Assembly (NCBI GenBank): GCA_032230565.1
Contig: JAVXWL010000208.1
Span: forward strand, 1 to 35,490
Source of the DNA: GCA-003244245 sp032230565
GTDB taxonomy: Bacteria; Actinomycetota; Actinomycetes; Mycobacteriales; Pseudonocardiaceae
Length of the DNA stretch: 35,490 nucleotides
Direction: 5' to 3'
In this document: positions 5,981-15,133 of the stretch, in pieces
Layout of the letters: the number at the start of each line of letters is the position of its first letter
Position numbering within the stretch: the stretch's first letter is position 1
The notes under the pieces: generated by a model
Database searches by the model: none
Told to the model about the DNA's origin: nothing
The model's input: the letters and a program-made list of their open reading frames with translations, nothing else
Position numbers and translations under genes: made by a program

Positions 5981-8053
5981 GTGGTCGCGTCATCGCCCGC
6001 CGCCCAGCCCGCCGTGCGCGTGAGAGTGCCGGCCGGGACGACCGCTGGGCAGGCGCTGCGCGACGGGGGAGCGCCCACCACGGGTCCAGACGCCGTCGTC
6101 GTCGCTCGGGATCCGCAGGGCGTCTTGCGTGACCTTGCCTGGGTACCTGAGAGCGAGACCGAGGTCGAGGCCGTCGCAGCGAGCAGCCCAGACGGGCGCA
6201 GCGTTATCCGGCACTCGTGCGCACACGTGCTCGCACAGGCTGTGCAACAGCACTTTCCCGACGCCAAGCTGGGCATCGGTCCGCCGGTGACAGACGGTTT
6301 CTATTACGACTTCGACGTCGACCGGCCATTCACTCCTGAGGACTTGGCGACCCTCGAAAAGACCATGCGCAGGATAATCAAGGCTGGCCAGCGATTCTCC
6401 CGTCGTGTCTTGGATTCGGTGAGCGAGGCCAAGCGTGAGTTGGCGGACGAGCCTTACAAGCTCGAGCTGGTCGACCTTAAGGGCTCGACGTCGAATGCCG
6501 GCATTGATCCTGACGAGGTCATGGAGGTCGGCGCGGGAGAGCTGACCTTCTATGACAACGTCCATCCGCACACCGGCGAGACCATCTGGGGCGACTTGTG
6601 CCGCGGACCGCATGTGCCCACGACGCGGAACATCCCGGCGTTTAGGCTGATGCGGACCGCGGCCGCCTACTGGCGGGGCAGCGAGCGTAACCCGCAGCTG
6701 CAGCGAATCTACGGCACTGCATGGGAATCGGCTGAGGCGCTGGAACGGCATCTGGAGTTACTCGCTGAGGCGCAGCGGCGCGATCACCGCAAGCTCGGTG
6801 CCGAGCTGGATCTGTTCAGCTTCCCGGACGAGATCGGCTCGGGACTGCCGGTGTTCCATCCCCGCGGCGGCACCGTGCGCCGGGTGATGGAGGACTACTC
6901 GCGCCGCCGGCATGAGGAGGCCGGATACGAGTTCGTCAACTCGCCACACATCACCAAGGCGCAGCTATTCGAAACCTCAGGACATCTGGACTGGTATGCG
7001 GATGGGATGTATCCAGCCATGCATCTCGATGCCGAGATGGCCCCCGACGGGACGGTCCGCAAACCTGGGCAGGACTATTACCTCAAGCCGATGAACTGCC
7101 CGATGCACAACTTGATCTACCGCTCCCGGGGCCGGTCGTACCGAGAGCTGCCGCTGCGGCTGTTCGAGTTCGGTTCGGTGTACCGGTACGAGAAGTCCGG
7201 AGTAGTGCATGGTCTGGCCAGGGCCCGTGGTTTCACGCAGGACGACGCCCACATTTACTGCACCCACGACCAGCTGCAGGACGAGATCCGAAGCCTGCTC
7301 GGGTTCGTGCTCGACCTGCTGCGCGACTACGGCCTCGACGAGTTCTACCTCGAGCTATCCACCCGGGACCCCGAGAAGTCCATCGGCAGCGATGCGGAGT
7401 GGGCGGCTGCCACCGAGGCGCTGCGCAAGGCAGCGGAGGCCTCGGGTCTGGAGCTAGTGCTCGATCCCGGTGGGGCGGCCTTCTACGCGCCTAAGATCTC
7501 GGTGCAGGCCCGGGACGCGATCGGCCGCAGCTGGCAGCTGTCGACCATCCAGGTGGACATGATGCTGCCGGAGCGTTTCGACCTGACTTACACCGCGGCC
7601 GATGGATCGCGCCAGCGACCCGTCATGATCCACCGGGCGCTGTTCGGGTCGATCGAGCGGTTCTTCGGTGTGCTCACCGAGCACTACGCGGGCGCGTTCC
7701 CGGCCTGGTTGGCGCCGGTGCAGGTGGTCGGGATCCCGATCGCCGATGAGCACGTCGAGCACCTACAGCAGGTCGCCAAGGCGTTGCGGACCAGGGGCAT
7801 CCGGGTTGAGGTGGACACCTCCGACGAGCGAATGCAGAAGAAGATCCGGACTCATACCACGCAGAAAGTGCCTTTCCTGCTGCTCGCCGGGGGCAAAGAC
7901 GTCGAAGCCGGCGCGGTGTCCTTCCGGTTCCGCGACGGCACCCAGATCAACGGTGTCGCAGTCGAAGATGCGGTGGGGGCCATCACCGGCTGGGTGGCGC
8001 GACGCGAGAATCGCTCGCCGAGCGCCGCAGAGCTGCCGATAGGACAGCCGTGA
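5981..8053 (+). CDS. thrS: Threonyl-tRNA synthetase
   Basis: This cytoplasmic class II aminoacyl-tRNA synthetase charges tRNA-Thr. The 690-residue length is typical. GTG at 5981 follows GAGGAG. Domains in order: a TGS domain (about 8 to 70); the editing domain with HSCAH (H78, H82) and CRGPH (C207, H211), the expected hydrolytic His/Cys set; and the catalytic core with MNCPMH (zinc ligand C373), motif 2 around RYEKSGVVHGLARARGFTQD (H410) and motif 3 around MIHRALFGSIERF. The anticodon-binding domain begins near PVQVVGIPIADEH. All key residues are present. It heads the run thrS, HIT, PIP synthase, acyltransferase, PimA, as in Mycobacterium tuberculosis (Rv2614c to Rv2610c). Confidence 0.97.
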   Translation: MVASSPAAQPAVRVRVPAGTTAGQALRDGGAPTTGPDAVVVARDPQGVLRDLAWVPESETEVEAVAASSPDGRSVIRHSCAHVLAQAVQQHFPDAKLGIGPPVTDGFYYDFDVDRPFTPEDLATLEKTMRRIIKAGQRFSRRVLDSVSEAKRELADEPYKLELVDLKGSTSNAGIDPDEVMEVGAGELTFYDNVHPHTGETIWGDLCRGPHVPTTRNIPAFRLMRTAAAYWRGSERNPQLQRIYGTAWESAEALERHLELLAEAQRRDHRKLGAELDLFSFPDEIGSGLPVFHPRGGTVRRVMEDYSRRRHEEAGYEFVNSPHITKAQLFETSGHLDWYADGMYPAMHLDAEMAPDGTVRKPGQDYYLKPMNCPMHNLIYRSRGRSYRELPLRLFEFGSVYRYEKSGVVHGLARARGFTQDDAHIYCTHDQLQDEIRSLLGFVLDLLRDYGLDEFYLELSTRDPEKSIGSDAEWAAATEALRKAAEASGLELVLDPGGAAFYAPKISVQARDAIGRSWQLSTIQVDMMLPERFDLTYTAADGSRQRPVMIHRALFGSIERFFGVLTEHYAGAFPAWLAPVQVVGIPIADEHVEHLQQVAKALRTRGIRVEVDTSDERMQKKIRTHTTQKVPFLLLAGGKDVEAGAVSFRFRDGTQINGVAVEDAVGAITGWVARRENRSPSAAELPIGQP

Positions 8054-8066
8054 CCGGGGCGGCGGC

Positions 8067-8615
8067 GTGATGATCGTCGAGGCGCAGGATGGGGTCGGGG
8101 CACCGGATGCGCTACAGCGGTTGTGGACCCCACACCGGATGGCCTACATCAAAAGGGAGGGCGAGTCGGGGCCTGAGGCCGGCGCAGCACCGTGCCCGTT
8201 CTGTCGAATCAGCACCATGGCCGACACGGAAGGTCTGATCATTGCCCGGGGTGCCACGGTGTACGCGGTGCTCAACCTTTATCCTTACAATCCCGGTCAC
8301 CTGATGGTGGTGCCCTACCGGCATGTCGCCGATTACCCGGATTTGACCATGCATGAGACGACCGAACTGGCCACCTTCACCCAGCGGGCGATGCTCGCCT
8401 GCCGGCGTGCGGCCGCCCCGCACGGCTTCAACATCGGAATCAATCAGGGCTCTGTCGGTGGCGCCGGCATCGCTGCGCACCTGCACCAGCACCTGGTGCC
8501 CCGGTGGGGCGGGGACGCGAACTTCATGCCGGTTGTTGCCGGCACAAAGGTGCTGCCGCAGCTGCTGGCCGAGACCCATACGCTGCTGGTGAACGCATGG
8601 GAAGAGCTGTTCTGA
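8067..8615 (+). CDS. HIT-family nucleotide phosphorylase/hydrolase (Rv2613c type)
   Basis: This 182-residue protein has a CPFC zinc-binding pair (C43, C46), GHLMVVPYRH, and the histidine triad HLHQHLV (H138, H140, H142). That is the arrangement of actinobacterial diadenosine tetraphosphate phosphorylases. Rv2613c, the syntenic M. tuberculosis gene, is known as an Ap4A phosphorylase. The start is either GTG at 8067 or ATG at 8070; both are 14 to 17 bases after the thrS stop and the ribosome binding site is weak, so translational coupling to thrS is likely. All catalytic residues are present. A cytosolic role in removing Ap4A made by aminoacyl-tRNA synthetases fits its place after thrS, though that link is inference. 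Confidence 0.93.
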   Translation: MMIVEAQDGVGAPDALQRLWTPHRMAYIKREGESGPEAGAAPCPFCRISTMADTEGLIIARGATVYAVLNLYPYNPGHLMVVPYRHVADYPDLTMHETTELATFTQRAMLACRRAAAPHGFNIGINQGSVGGAGIAAHLHQHLVPRWGGDANFMPVVAGTKVLPQLLAETHTLLVNAWEELF

Positions 8616-8697
8616 ACCCGAGCGTGCTTCAGTTGCTAGGACCGGTGGCGCGCCCCGATCCCGCTCTTACCGAGCCTGATCCCGGATAGTTCTCACG

Positions 8698-9312
8698 ATG
8701 CTCAACATCTTCGCCCGCGCGTCGGTCTCCCGGTTCGTGGAACCGCTGGGTGGGTGGCTGGCCCGCGCCGGTATCGGGCCTGACACCATCACACTCATCG
8801 GGACGATCGGCACAGTGGTCTCGTCGCTATGGTTCTTCCCCCGTGATCAGCTGGTCGCCGGCACCATTGCGGTGACGGTATTCGTGTTGCTCGACGTGCT
8901 CGACGGCGCGGTCGCCAGGGCTCGCGGATCGGGCACTGCGTGGGGAACCGTGCTCGACGCCACCTGTGATCGAATCGCCGACGGTGCGTTGTTCGCCGGG
9001 CTGACCTGGTGGTGCTTCGTGGTCGCCAACGACCGGCTGCTGGCTGCGGCAGCGCTGCTGTGCCTGGTGAGCGCGCAGGTCATCTCCTACATCAAGGCCC
9101 GGGCCGCAGCTAGCGGGCTGGCCGCGGACGGCGGGATGGCCGAGCGCGCGGAGCGCTACATCATCACGCTGGTCGGCGCTGGCCTGACCGGTCTCGGCGT
9201 GCCCTACGCGCTGGAGGTCGCGCTGTGGGTACTTGCCGGATTACAACTGGTGACAGTCAGTCAACGGATGATCTCCGTACGGCGCAGTGCCTCGGATAGC
9301 GAGGCTAGGTGA
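8698..9312 (+). CDS. pgsA: CDP-alcohol phosphatidyltransferase, phosphatidylinositol phosphate synthase type
   Basis: This 204-residue integral membrane enzyme carries the complete signature D66-x2-D69-G70-x2-A73-R74-x8-G83-x3-D87-x3-D91 that binds the metals and CDP-diacylglycerol. Several hydrophobic helices follow (about 35-55, 55-75, 100-125, 155-175, 175-195). In actinobacteria with PIM synthesis this gene (Rv2612c) makes phosphatidylinositol phosphate from CDP-diacylglycerol and inositol-1-phosphate. The acyltransferase and PimA genes directly downstream support that specificity over phosphatidylglycerophosphate synthesis. ATG at 8698 has no clear ribosome binding site but follows GATAGTTCT, perhaps a -10 of a short-leader promoter. 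The next gene overlaps by four bases (GTGA). Confidence 0.93.
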   Translation: MLNIFARASVSRFVEPLGGWLARAGIGPDTITLIGTIGTVVSSLWFFPRDQLVAGTIAVTVFVLLDVLDGAVARARGSGTAWGTVLDATCDRIADGALFAGLTWWCFVVANDRLLAAAALLCLVSAQVISYIKARAAASGLAADGGMAERAERYIITLVGAGLTGLGVPYALEVALWVLAGLQLVTVSQRMISVRRSASDSEAR

Positions 9313-10205
9313 GCAGGCTCGCTGGCATTGGGTACGCAGCTGGATGGCGGTTGCTGCGTTTTGCACCCGGGGCCCTGGCCGTCCGGGCGTTCCAGGCCGG
9401 TGCCGACCTAGCCGCGCATCGGGATGGCCCCGGAACCTGCCAGCTTCGCCGGAACCTGGCCCGAGTGGTTCCCCACGCCACCGCGGCGCAGCTCGACGGC
9501 TTGGTCCGGGAGGGTCTGCGTTCCTACGCCCGGTACTGGCAGGAGGTCTTCACGCTGCCGTGGGCGGACCACGGCGCCTTGGTGGATCGGTTGGACAGCG
9601 CAATGGAGGGAGTCGAACATCTCGACGACGCGTTGGCCAGGGGCCGAGGGGTGGTGGTAGCACTGCCGCACAGCGGCAACTGGGATATGGCCGGGTTGTG
9701 GTTCGTCGGGCGGCACGGACAATTCAGCACCGTTGTCGAGCGCTTGGCGCCCGAAGCGCTCTATCAGCGCTTTGTGGCTTATCGTGGATCGCTGGGCTTC
9801 GATATCGTCCCGCTGACCGGCGACGAGACTCCCACCCGACGGCTGTTGCACCGGCTGCGGGCCGGCGGAGTGGTGTGTCTGCTCGCCGACCGGGACCTCA
9901 CTGGTGCCGGGATGGCTGTGGAGTTCTTCGGTGCCACCGCCCGGATGCCGTTAGGCCCCGCGCGGCTGGCCGCCGCTACTGGAGCCACGTTGTTGGTCGT
10001 CGGCTGCTGGTTCACCGCCGACGGTTGGGGGATTCGCTTCCATCCCCCGGTGCCCGTGCCGGATCGATCTGCGGTCATGCGCGCCACCCAGACGGTGGCG
10101 GACTGCTTTTCCACGGACATTGCAGCGCACCCGCAGGATTGGCACATGTTGCAGCCGATGTGGATTGATGATCTGTCCGCAACACCGCTGCGTGACACGG
10201 GATAG
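9309..10205 (+). CDS. Phosphatidylinositol mannoside acyltransferase (LPLAT superfamily)
   Basis: The 298 residues align in pattern with the bacterial lipid A acyltransferase-like family that includes mycobacterial PatA (Rv2611c). It has an N-terminal hydrophobic stretch, catalytic HSGNWD (H121-x4-D126), and a downstream EFFG...PLGPARLA block. PatA adds an acyl chain to the mannose of PIM1/PIM2 on the cytoplasmic face of the membrane. GTG at 9309 overlaps the preceding stop in a GTGA, so it is translationally coupled to the PIP synthase gene. The PimA-type gene follows within nine bases. Function is assigned from family and synteny. Confidence 0.9.
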   Translation: MSRLAGIGYAAGWRLLRFAPGALAVRAFQAGADLAAHRDGPGTCQLRRNLARVVPHATAAQLDGLVREGLRSYARYWQEVFTLPWADHGALVDRLDSAMEGVEHLDDALARGRGVVVALPHSGNWDMAGLWFVGRHGQFSTVVERLAPEALYQRFVAYRGSLGFDIVPLTGDETPTRRLLHRLRAGGVVCLLADRDLTGAGMAVEFFGATARMPLGPARLAAATGATLLVVGCWFTADGWGIRFHPPVPVPDRSAVMRATQTVADCFSTDIAAHPQDWHMLQPMWIDDLSATPLRDTG

Positions 10206-10213
10206 GGGTCTAG

Positions 10214-11374
10214 TTGCGGATCGGGATGGTCTGCCCGTATTCCATCGCCGTACCGGGCGGAGTGCAGGCGCACGTGCTGGGGTTGGCCACGGGTCTGCGC
10301 GGTCTCGGCCATCAGGTTGAGGTGCTCGCCCCTGCCACGGCAGGCAGTGCGTTACCCGAGTTCGTCACGTCCGCAGGTCGCGCCGTAGGGGTGCCCTACA
10401 ACGGATCGATCGCCCCGCTGGCATTCGGCCCGGTCGCGCTGCACCGGACCCGGCGCTGGCTCAACGACCACGATTTCGACCTGCTGCACTTACACGAGCC
10501 CGCCTCACCAAGCCTGTCATTGATCGCCCTGACGCTGGCTGACCGGCCCGTTGTGGCGACCTTCCACTTCGCCACCGGGCGGTCCTGGGCGCTCGCGGCG
10601 GCGCACGGACTGCTGCAGCCCACGATGGAGAAGATCACGGCTCGGATCGCGGTCTCCCCACTGGCCCGAAGGGTGGTGGTTGAATACCTCGGTGGTGACG
10701 CCGTAGAGATTCCCAACGGTGTTGACGTGTCGCATTTCGCCAAAGCGAAACCGCTGCCCGGGTATCCGCGGATCGGTGGCACGGTGGGCTTCATCGGCCG
10801 CTTCGGCGAGACGCGCAAGGGCATGCCGGTGCTGCTGGCGGCCCTGCGTACGGTCGCCCAGACGCGGCCAGAGGTGAACTTGCTAGTAGTCGGTCGCGGA
10901 GACGCCGCCGCGCTGCTGGGTGCTGCCGGGGCAGCGTTGGCGTCCCGGATCCGGGTGTTGCCCGCGTTGAGTGACGAGGGCAAGGCTGCGGTGCTCGCCA
11001 GCGTGGACATGCTGTGCGTACCAGCCATCGGCGGGGAGAGCTTCGGCATCGTGCTCAGCGAGGCGATGGCCGCCGGCACCCCGGTGGTGGCCAGCGACCT
11101 CGATGCCTTCCGCCGCGTGCTCGACGGCGGTCAGGCTGGCGTCTTGGTTCCGGCGGGATCATCTGCCGCGCTGGCCACCGCGCTCGATGATCTGCTTGAC
11201 GATCCGGAACGGCGCGCCACTTTGGCTGCTGCCGGCCGCCGGCGGGCAGCGATGTGGGACTGGCCTGGGGTGGCGCGCCGGGTGCTGCAAGTCTATGAGA
11301 CAGCGGTGGCGGCCGATCCGCGCCGGCTCGCTTTCGGACCGGGCGCCGGACTGAGCCGGTACCGGCCTGGCTAG
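10214..11374 (+). CDS. pimA: GT4 glycosyltransferase, phosphatidyl-myo-inositol mannosyltransferase PimA
   Basis: The 386-residue GT-B fold enzyme has the N-terminal G15-G16-VQAHV loop characteristic of PimA-type enzymes and the C-terminal E275-SFGIVLS-E283 motif that binds GDP-mannose. It transfers the first mannose to phosphatidylinositol at the cytoplasmic membrane. The start is TTG at 10214 (reading MRIGMVCPYS), with AGGGG five bases upstream; the next in-frame ATG would remove the first strand of the Rossmann fold. The gene order PIP synthase, acyltransferase, mannosyltransferase is that of the PIM operon in M. tuberculosis. Its stop codon TAG is part of a TAGGGT -10 box for the next gene. 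Confidence 0.93.
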   Translation: MRIGMVCPYSIAVPGGVQAHVLGLATGLRGLGHQVEVLAPATAGSALPEFVTSAGRAVGVPYNGSIAPLAFGPVALHRTRRWLNDHDFDLLHLHEPASPSLSLIALTLADRPVVATFHFATGRSWALAAAHGLLQPTMEKITARIAVSPLARRVVVEYLGGDAVEIPNGVDVSHFAKAKPLPGYPRIGGTVGFIGRFGETRKGMPVLLAALRTVAQTRPEVNLLVVGRGDAAALLGAAGAALASRIRVLPALSDEGKAAVLASVDMLCVPAIGGESFGIVLSEAMAAGTPVVASDLDAFRRVLDGGQAGVLVPAGSSAALATALDDLLDDPERRATLAAAGRRRAAMWDWPGVARRVLQVYETAVAADPRRLAFGPGAGLSRYRPG

Positions 11375-11377
11375 GGT
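11372..11377 (+). promoter_or_regulatory. -10 box of a leaderless promoter for the LemA-like gene
   Basis: TAGGGT is followed by exactly six bases and then ATG at 11384. The same spacing occurs at 16424, 30592 and 32691. The box overlaps the pimA stop codon. Confidence 0.6.
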
Positions 11378-11383
11378 CACTCG

Positions 11384-11941
11384 ATGCGAGTTAGCCGGGT
11401 GGTGGTGACCGCAGCGGTGCTGATTGCCGCGGCGGGCGCGGTGGGCGCGATGCGCGCAGCCACCCGGTTGGACCGGTTGCATGTGCGGACTGACGCGGCC
11501 TGGGCGGCGCTGGACGCCGCGTTGGGCAGACGAGCGCATGCGTCCTTGGGAGTGCAGGGCAACGCTGCCCTTCGTCGCGCCGCCGACGCGGCCCTGCTGG
11601 CGGGGTTCGATCCGGCCTTGCGGACAGCTGGGCGCTGCGCCCGCCGGGCCGCTGCGCCAGCCCGCGAGGACGTCGAAAACGAGCTGGGCCGGGTGCTCGC
11701 CGTACTGGACCGCCGTGGTCTCGAATCCGCCTGTGCGGATCGGCTGGCCGACGCCGAGCAGCGAGCGGTGATCGCTCGCCGGGTCTATAACGACGCGGTC
11801 CGCGACACCCTGGCGTTGCGCTCGCACCGCATGGTGCGCTGGCTGCGGCTGGCGGGTACCGCCCGGCTGCCGCGGTATTTCGAGATCGTCGAACCGGTGT
11901 TGCCCAGCTACGGAGTGGAGCTGGACGGCGCCGGCGCGTAG
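11384..11941 (+). CDS. LemA-like membrane-anchored protein
   Basis: The 185-residue product has an N-terminal membrane segment (about residues 5 to 25) and a helical body. It contains ARRVYNDAVRDTLALR, the counterpart of the ARR.YN.AVRDYN motif of LemA proteins. LemA proteins are small helical proteins of uncertain function with an N-terminal anchor. The start is placed at ATG 11384, six bases after a TAGGGT -10 box, suggesting a leaderless transcript. The 3' end overlaps the 3' end of the convergent EF-G-like gene by 34 bases. The family match is moderate: the helical core is more Arg/Ala-rich than classical LemA. Confidence 0.75.
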   Translation: MRVSRVVVTAAVLIAAAGAVGAMRAATRLDRLHVRTDAAWAALDAALGRRAHASLGVQGNAALRRAADAALLAGFDPALRTAGRCARRAAAPAREDVENELGRVLAVLDRRGLESACADRLADAEQRAVIARRVYNDAVRDTLALRSHRMVRWLRLAGTARLPRYFEIVEPVLPSYGVELDGAGA

Positions 11942-14028
11942 CGGGAGAAACGTCGGGTGAAAACGGCGGTCCCGGACGTCAGCCCCCGCAGGTCGACGGC
12001 GTAGCGAAGCAACTCCGCTGCCGGCACCTCGGCACGGACCAGCATCCGGCCGGTCGAGTCGGTCTCGGTGCCCAGCACCCGACCTCGCCGCCCTGACAGG
12101 TCTCCCAGGACGGTACCCAAATGGTCCTCAGGCATCCGCACTTCCACGTCGTCCAGCGGCTCCAGCGTGACCACGCTGCCCTTCTCGGCAGCGTCCTTCA
12201 GCGCCAGCGCCCCCGCCATCTGGAAGGCTGCATCGGAGGAGTCCACGCTGTGTGCTTTGCCGTCAACGAGGGTGACCCGGATATCCACCAGGGGATATCC
12301 ATTGTTTCCGAGGCCACGTTCCATCTGCGCCCGGACGCCCTTTTCCACGCTCGGGATGAACTGGTGCGGGACGGCGCCACCGACCACCTTGTCCACGAAT
12401 TCGAAGCCGCCCCCTTGCGGCAGCGGTTCCACCTCCACATCGCACACTGCATACTGACCGTGCCCACCTGACTGCTTGACGTGCCGCCCGTGCCCCTTGG
12501 AGGGGCCGGCGAAGGTTTCTCTCAGCGGCACCGCGACTGGCTCAGTGTCCACGTCGGCGCCTGCGGCACGCAGCCGGGAAAGCACCACATCGGCGTGTGC
12601 CTCGCCGGTGCACCACAGCACCATCTGATGGGTTTCTGCGTTGCGTTCGAGCCGTAGTGTCGGATCCGCGGCCACCAACCGGCCCAACCCCCGGGCCAAC
12701 GCATCCTCATCGCTGCGACTGCGGCCCACCACCGCCACCGGCAGCAACGGCTCCGGCATCGTCCACGGCGTCACCAGCAAGGGATCGCTGGGCGAGGACA
12801 GCGTGTCCCCGGTCTCGGCGGAGACCACCTTGGTCACCGCGCAGAGATCACCGGCCACACAGTGGGGTACTTAGCTCAGTGTGCCGCCCAGCGGGGTGTA
12901 GACGTGCGCTACCCGCTCGTCGACGTCGTGGTCGGCATGCCCGCGGTCGGCCAGCCCACGCCCGGAAACATGCACCGGACGATCCGGGAGCAACGTCCCC
13001 GAGAACACCCGCACCAGCGATACCCGGCCCTGGTATGCGTCCACCGTGGTGCGTACCACCTCCGCAACAAGCGGTGCGGCGGGGTCGACGGCCACCGCGG
13101 GGTGAGCCGATCCGTCGGGGCGAGTCACCGGGGGAGGAGCGTTCTTAGACGGAGAGGGAAAGGCGCCGGTCAGCACCTCGAGGAGCTCGGCAAGGCCCAG
13201 CCCGCTGTTGGCGCAGACTGGAATGACGGGGTGGAACGAGCCCCGGCTGACTGCGGTCTCCAAGTCCTCGATCAGCGCGTTGACGTCGAGGTCCGCACCG
13301 TCGAGATAGCGGTCCATCAAGGACTCGTCCTCGCTCTCAGCGATGATGCCCTCGATGAGCTCGTTGCGCGCTACAGCGACCTCGTCGGAATCCGCGGCGC
13401 TTGGCTCTCCCTCAACAGGCGGGAATCCGCCGCGGTAGTCGAACAGCCGCTGCGACAGCAGACCCACCAGACCGGTCACCGCGCCCGCTCCGTCGCGCAC
13501 CGGCAGGTACAGCGGCAGCACCCCGCCACCGAAGGCGGCCCGGCAGGCAGCGGTCACCCCGTCGAGGTCAGTCCGCGGGTGATCCAGCCGGCTCACCACC
13601 ACCACCCGAGGCATCCCGATCTCGGCGCACTCCTGCCACAGGGCGACAGTGGCAGCGTCGACCCCATCCCCGGAAGAGATCACGAACAGCGCCGCATCCG
13701 CCGCCCGCAACCCGGCCCGCAGCTCGCCCACAAAGTCGGCATAGCCCGGAGTATCCACAAGATTAATCTTGATGTCGGCGTAGTGCAGTGGCGCGATGGC
13801 CAGCGTCACCGACCGTTGCTGGCGTACCGCGGCTGGGTCATGGTCACACACTGTGGTGCCATCGGCGATAGTGCCCGCGCGGCTGATCGCGCCAGTGGCG
13901 GTCAGCAGCGCTTCCGCCAATGTCGTCTTACCCGCACCGGAGGGCCCGACCAACGCCACATTGCGTATCCGGGACGGGTCCTGCACCGCTACGGCGCAAT
14001 CAGCACGCTCACTGCCCTTGGTGCCCAT
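11908..14028 (-). pseudogene. Elongation factor G-like GTPase (fusA2 type) interrupted by an in-frame TAA
   Basis: Translation from ATG at 14028 (upstream GGTGGGGG) gives 385 residues, then TAA at 12871-12873. The same frame then continues open for 320 codons to 11908. The first part has a P-loop GPSGAGKT (28-35), DTPGYADF, and SRLD in place of NKXD. The second part has domains III to V with GGHGQYAV and a typical EF-G C-terminus. Sequence around the stop (TPLGGTLS, stop, VPHCVAGDLC) aligns without a gap to the domain II linker of Rv0120c-type proteins, so a CAA to TAA change is likely. This family differs from canonical EF-G and its role is not firmly known. As sequenced the gene is probably inactive, unless the stop is read through or GTG at 12858 restarts a useless fragment. 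No other copy of EF-G is in the window. Confidence 0.85.
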
Positions 14029-14188
14029 GAAACCCCCACCCTCAACTGTGCGGAGCTTGTGCTCGATCTCACACTGGTGCGACGGCCGAGGCAACCCCTG
14101 GGTGGCTCTCATCCGCGACGTCGTCAGCCACCCGACGTACGATCGGATCCTGTATTCACAAATCCGCCGCTTGAGGGAGCGAACCACT

Positions 14189-14242
14189 GTGTCCGCTGAG
14201 AACACTGTGTCCGCCGAGAATGCTGTGCCCGCCGAGAACAAC
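14189..14242 (+). repeat. Three 18-bp tandem repeats at the pdxS 5' end
   Basis: Units 14189-14206, 14207-14224 and 14225-14242 encode VSAENT, VSAENA and VPAENN. They differ at a few positions and keep the frame. Confidence 0.85.
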
Positions 14243-15133
14243 AACGTCGAGCGCCAGATCGGCACCGCACGGGTCAAGCGCGGGATGGCCGAGATGTTGA
14301 AGGGCGGCGTGATCATGGACGTGGTCACGCCGGAGCAAGCCAAGATCGCCGAGGACGCCGGCGCGGTGGCCGTCATGGCGCTGGAGCGCGTTCCCGCCGA
14401 TATCCGCGCGCAGGGCGGCGTCGCTCGGATGAGCGATCCGGACATGATCGAGAAGATCATGGATGCGGTGTCCATCCCAGTGATGGCCAAGGCCCGCATC
14501 GGCCATTTCGTCGAGGCGCAGGTGCTGCAGGCGATCGGCGTGGACTACATCGACGAATCGGAGGTGCTGACCCCGGCCGATGAGGCGCACCACATCGACA
14601 AGTTCGCCTTCACAGTGCCCTTCGTGTGTGGCGCCACCAATCTCGGTGAGGCATTGCGCCGGATTTCCGAAGGTGCCGCCATGGTCCGGTCCAAGGGTGA
14701 AGCCGGGACCGGCAATGTCGTCGAGGCGACCCGGCACATGCGCTCGATCCGGGCCGCGATCCGCGCACTGGCCGCGATGCACTCTGAGGAGCTGCCTGCC
14801 GCGGCCAAGGAGCTAGCCGCTCCGCTAGAGCTGGTTCGCGAGGTTGCCGCGGCCGGCTCCTTGCCAGTGGTGCTGTTCACTGCCGGTGGTATCGCCACTC
14901 CTGCCGACGCCGCGATGATGATGCAGCTCGGCGCCGAGGGGCTGTTCGTCGGCTCAGGAATCTTCAAATCGGGAGACCCCACCAAGCGAGCCGAAGCGAT
15001 CGTGAAGGCCACCACGTTCCACGACGACCCTGAGATGGTGGCAAAAGTATCCCGAGGGTTGGGCGAACCGATGGTGGGAATCAACCTCAGCGATCTGCCG
15101 GACGGGCAGCGGCTGGCCCAGCGCGGCTGGTGA
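14189..15133 (+). CDS. pdxS: Pyridoxal 5'-phosphate synthase subunit PdxS
   Basis: PdxS is the synthase barrel that condenses ribose 5-phosphate, glyceraldehyde 3-phosphate and ammonia into PLP. Blocks seen include GGVIMDVVTPEQAKIAEDAG, VMALERVPADIRAQGGVARM, K101 in VMAKARIGHFVEAQ (the lysine that binds the pentose) and K169 in RSKGEAGTGNVVEA. The start is GTG at 14189 with GAGGGA upstream. The first 18 residues are three near-copies of V(S/P)AEN(T/A/N), an extension before the conserved RQIGTARVKRGMAEML core. At 314 residues it is slightly longer than usual. The stop overlaps the GTG of the PHP gene, and pdxT lies beyond that gene. The long upstream frame to 13796 is antisense to the EF-G-like gene and is not used. 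Confidence 0.96.
   Translation: MSAENTVSAENAVPAENNNVERQIGTARVKRGMAEMLKGGVIMDVVTPEQAKIAEDAGAVAVMALERVPADIRAQGGVARMSDPDMIEKIMDAVSIPVMAKARIGHFVEAQVLQAIGVDYIDESEVLTPADEAHHIDKFAFTVPFVCGATNLGEALRRISEGAAMVRSKGEAGTGNVVEATRHMRSIRAAIRALAAMHSEELPAAAKELAAPLELVREVAAAGSLPVVLFTAGGIATPADAAMMMQLGAEGLFVGSGIFKSGDPTKRAEAIVKATTFHDDPEMVAKVSRGLGEPMVGINLSDLPDGQRLAQRGW

Noticed and set aside
12597..14028. Long plus-strand frames antisense to the EF-G-like gene
   Set aside because: They are high-GC shadows; the minus strand carries clear GTPase motifs throughout.
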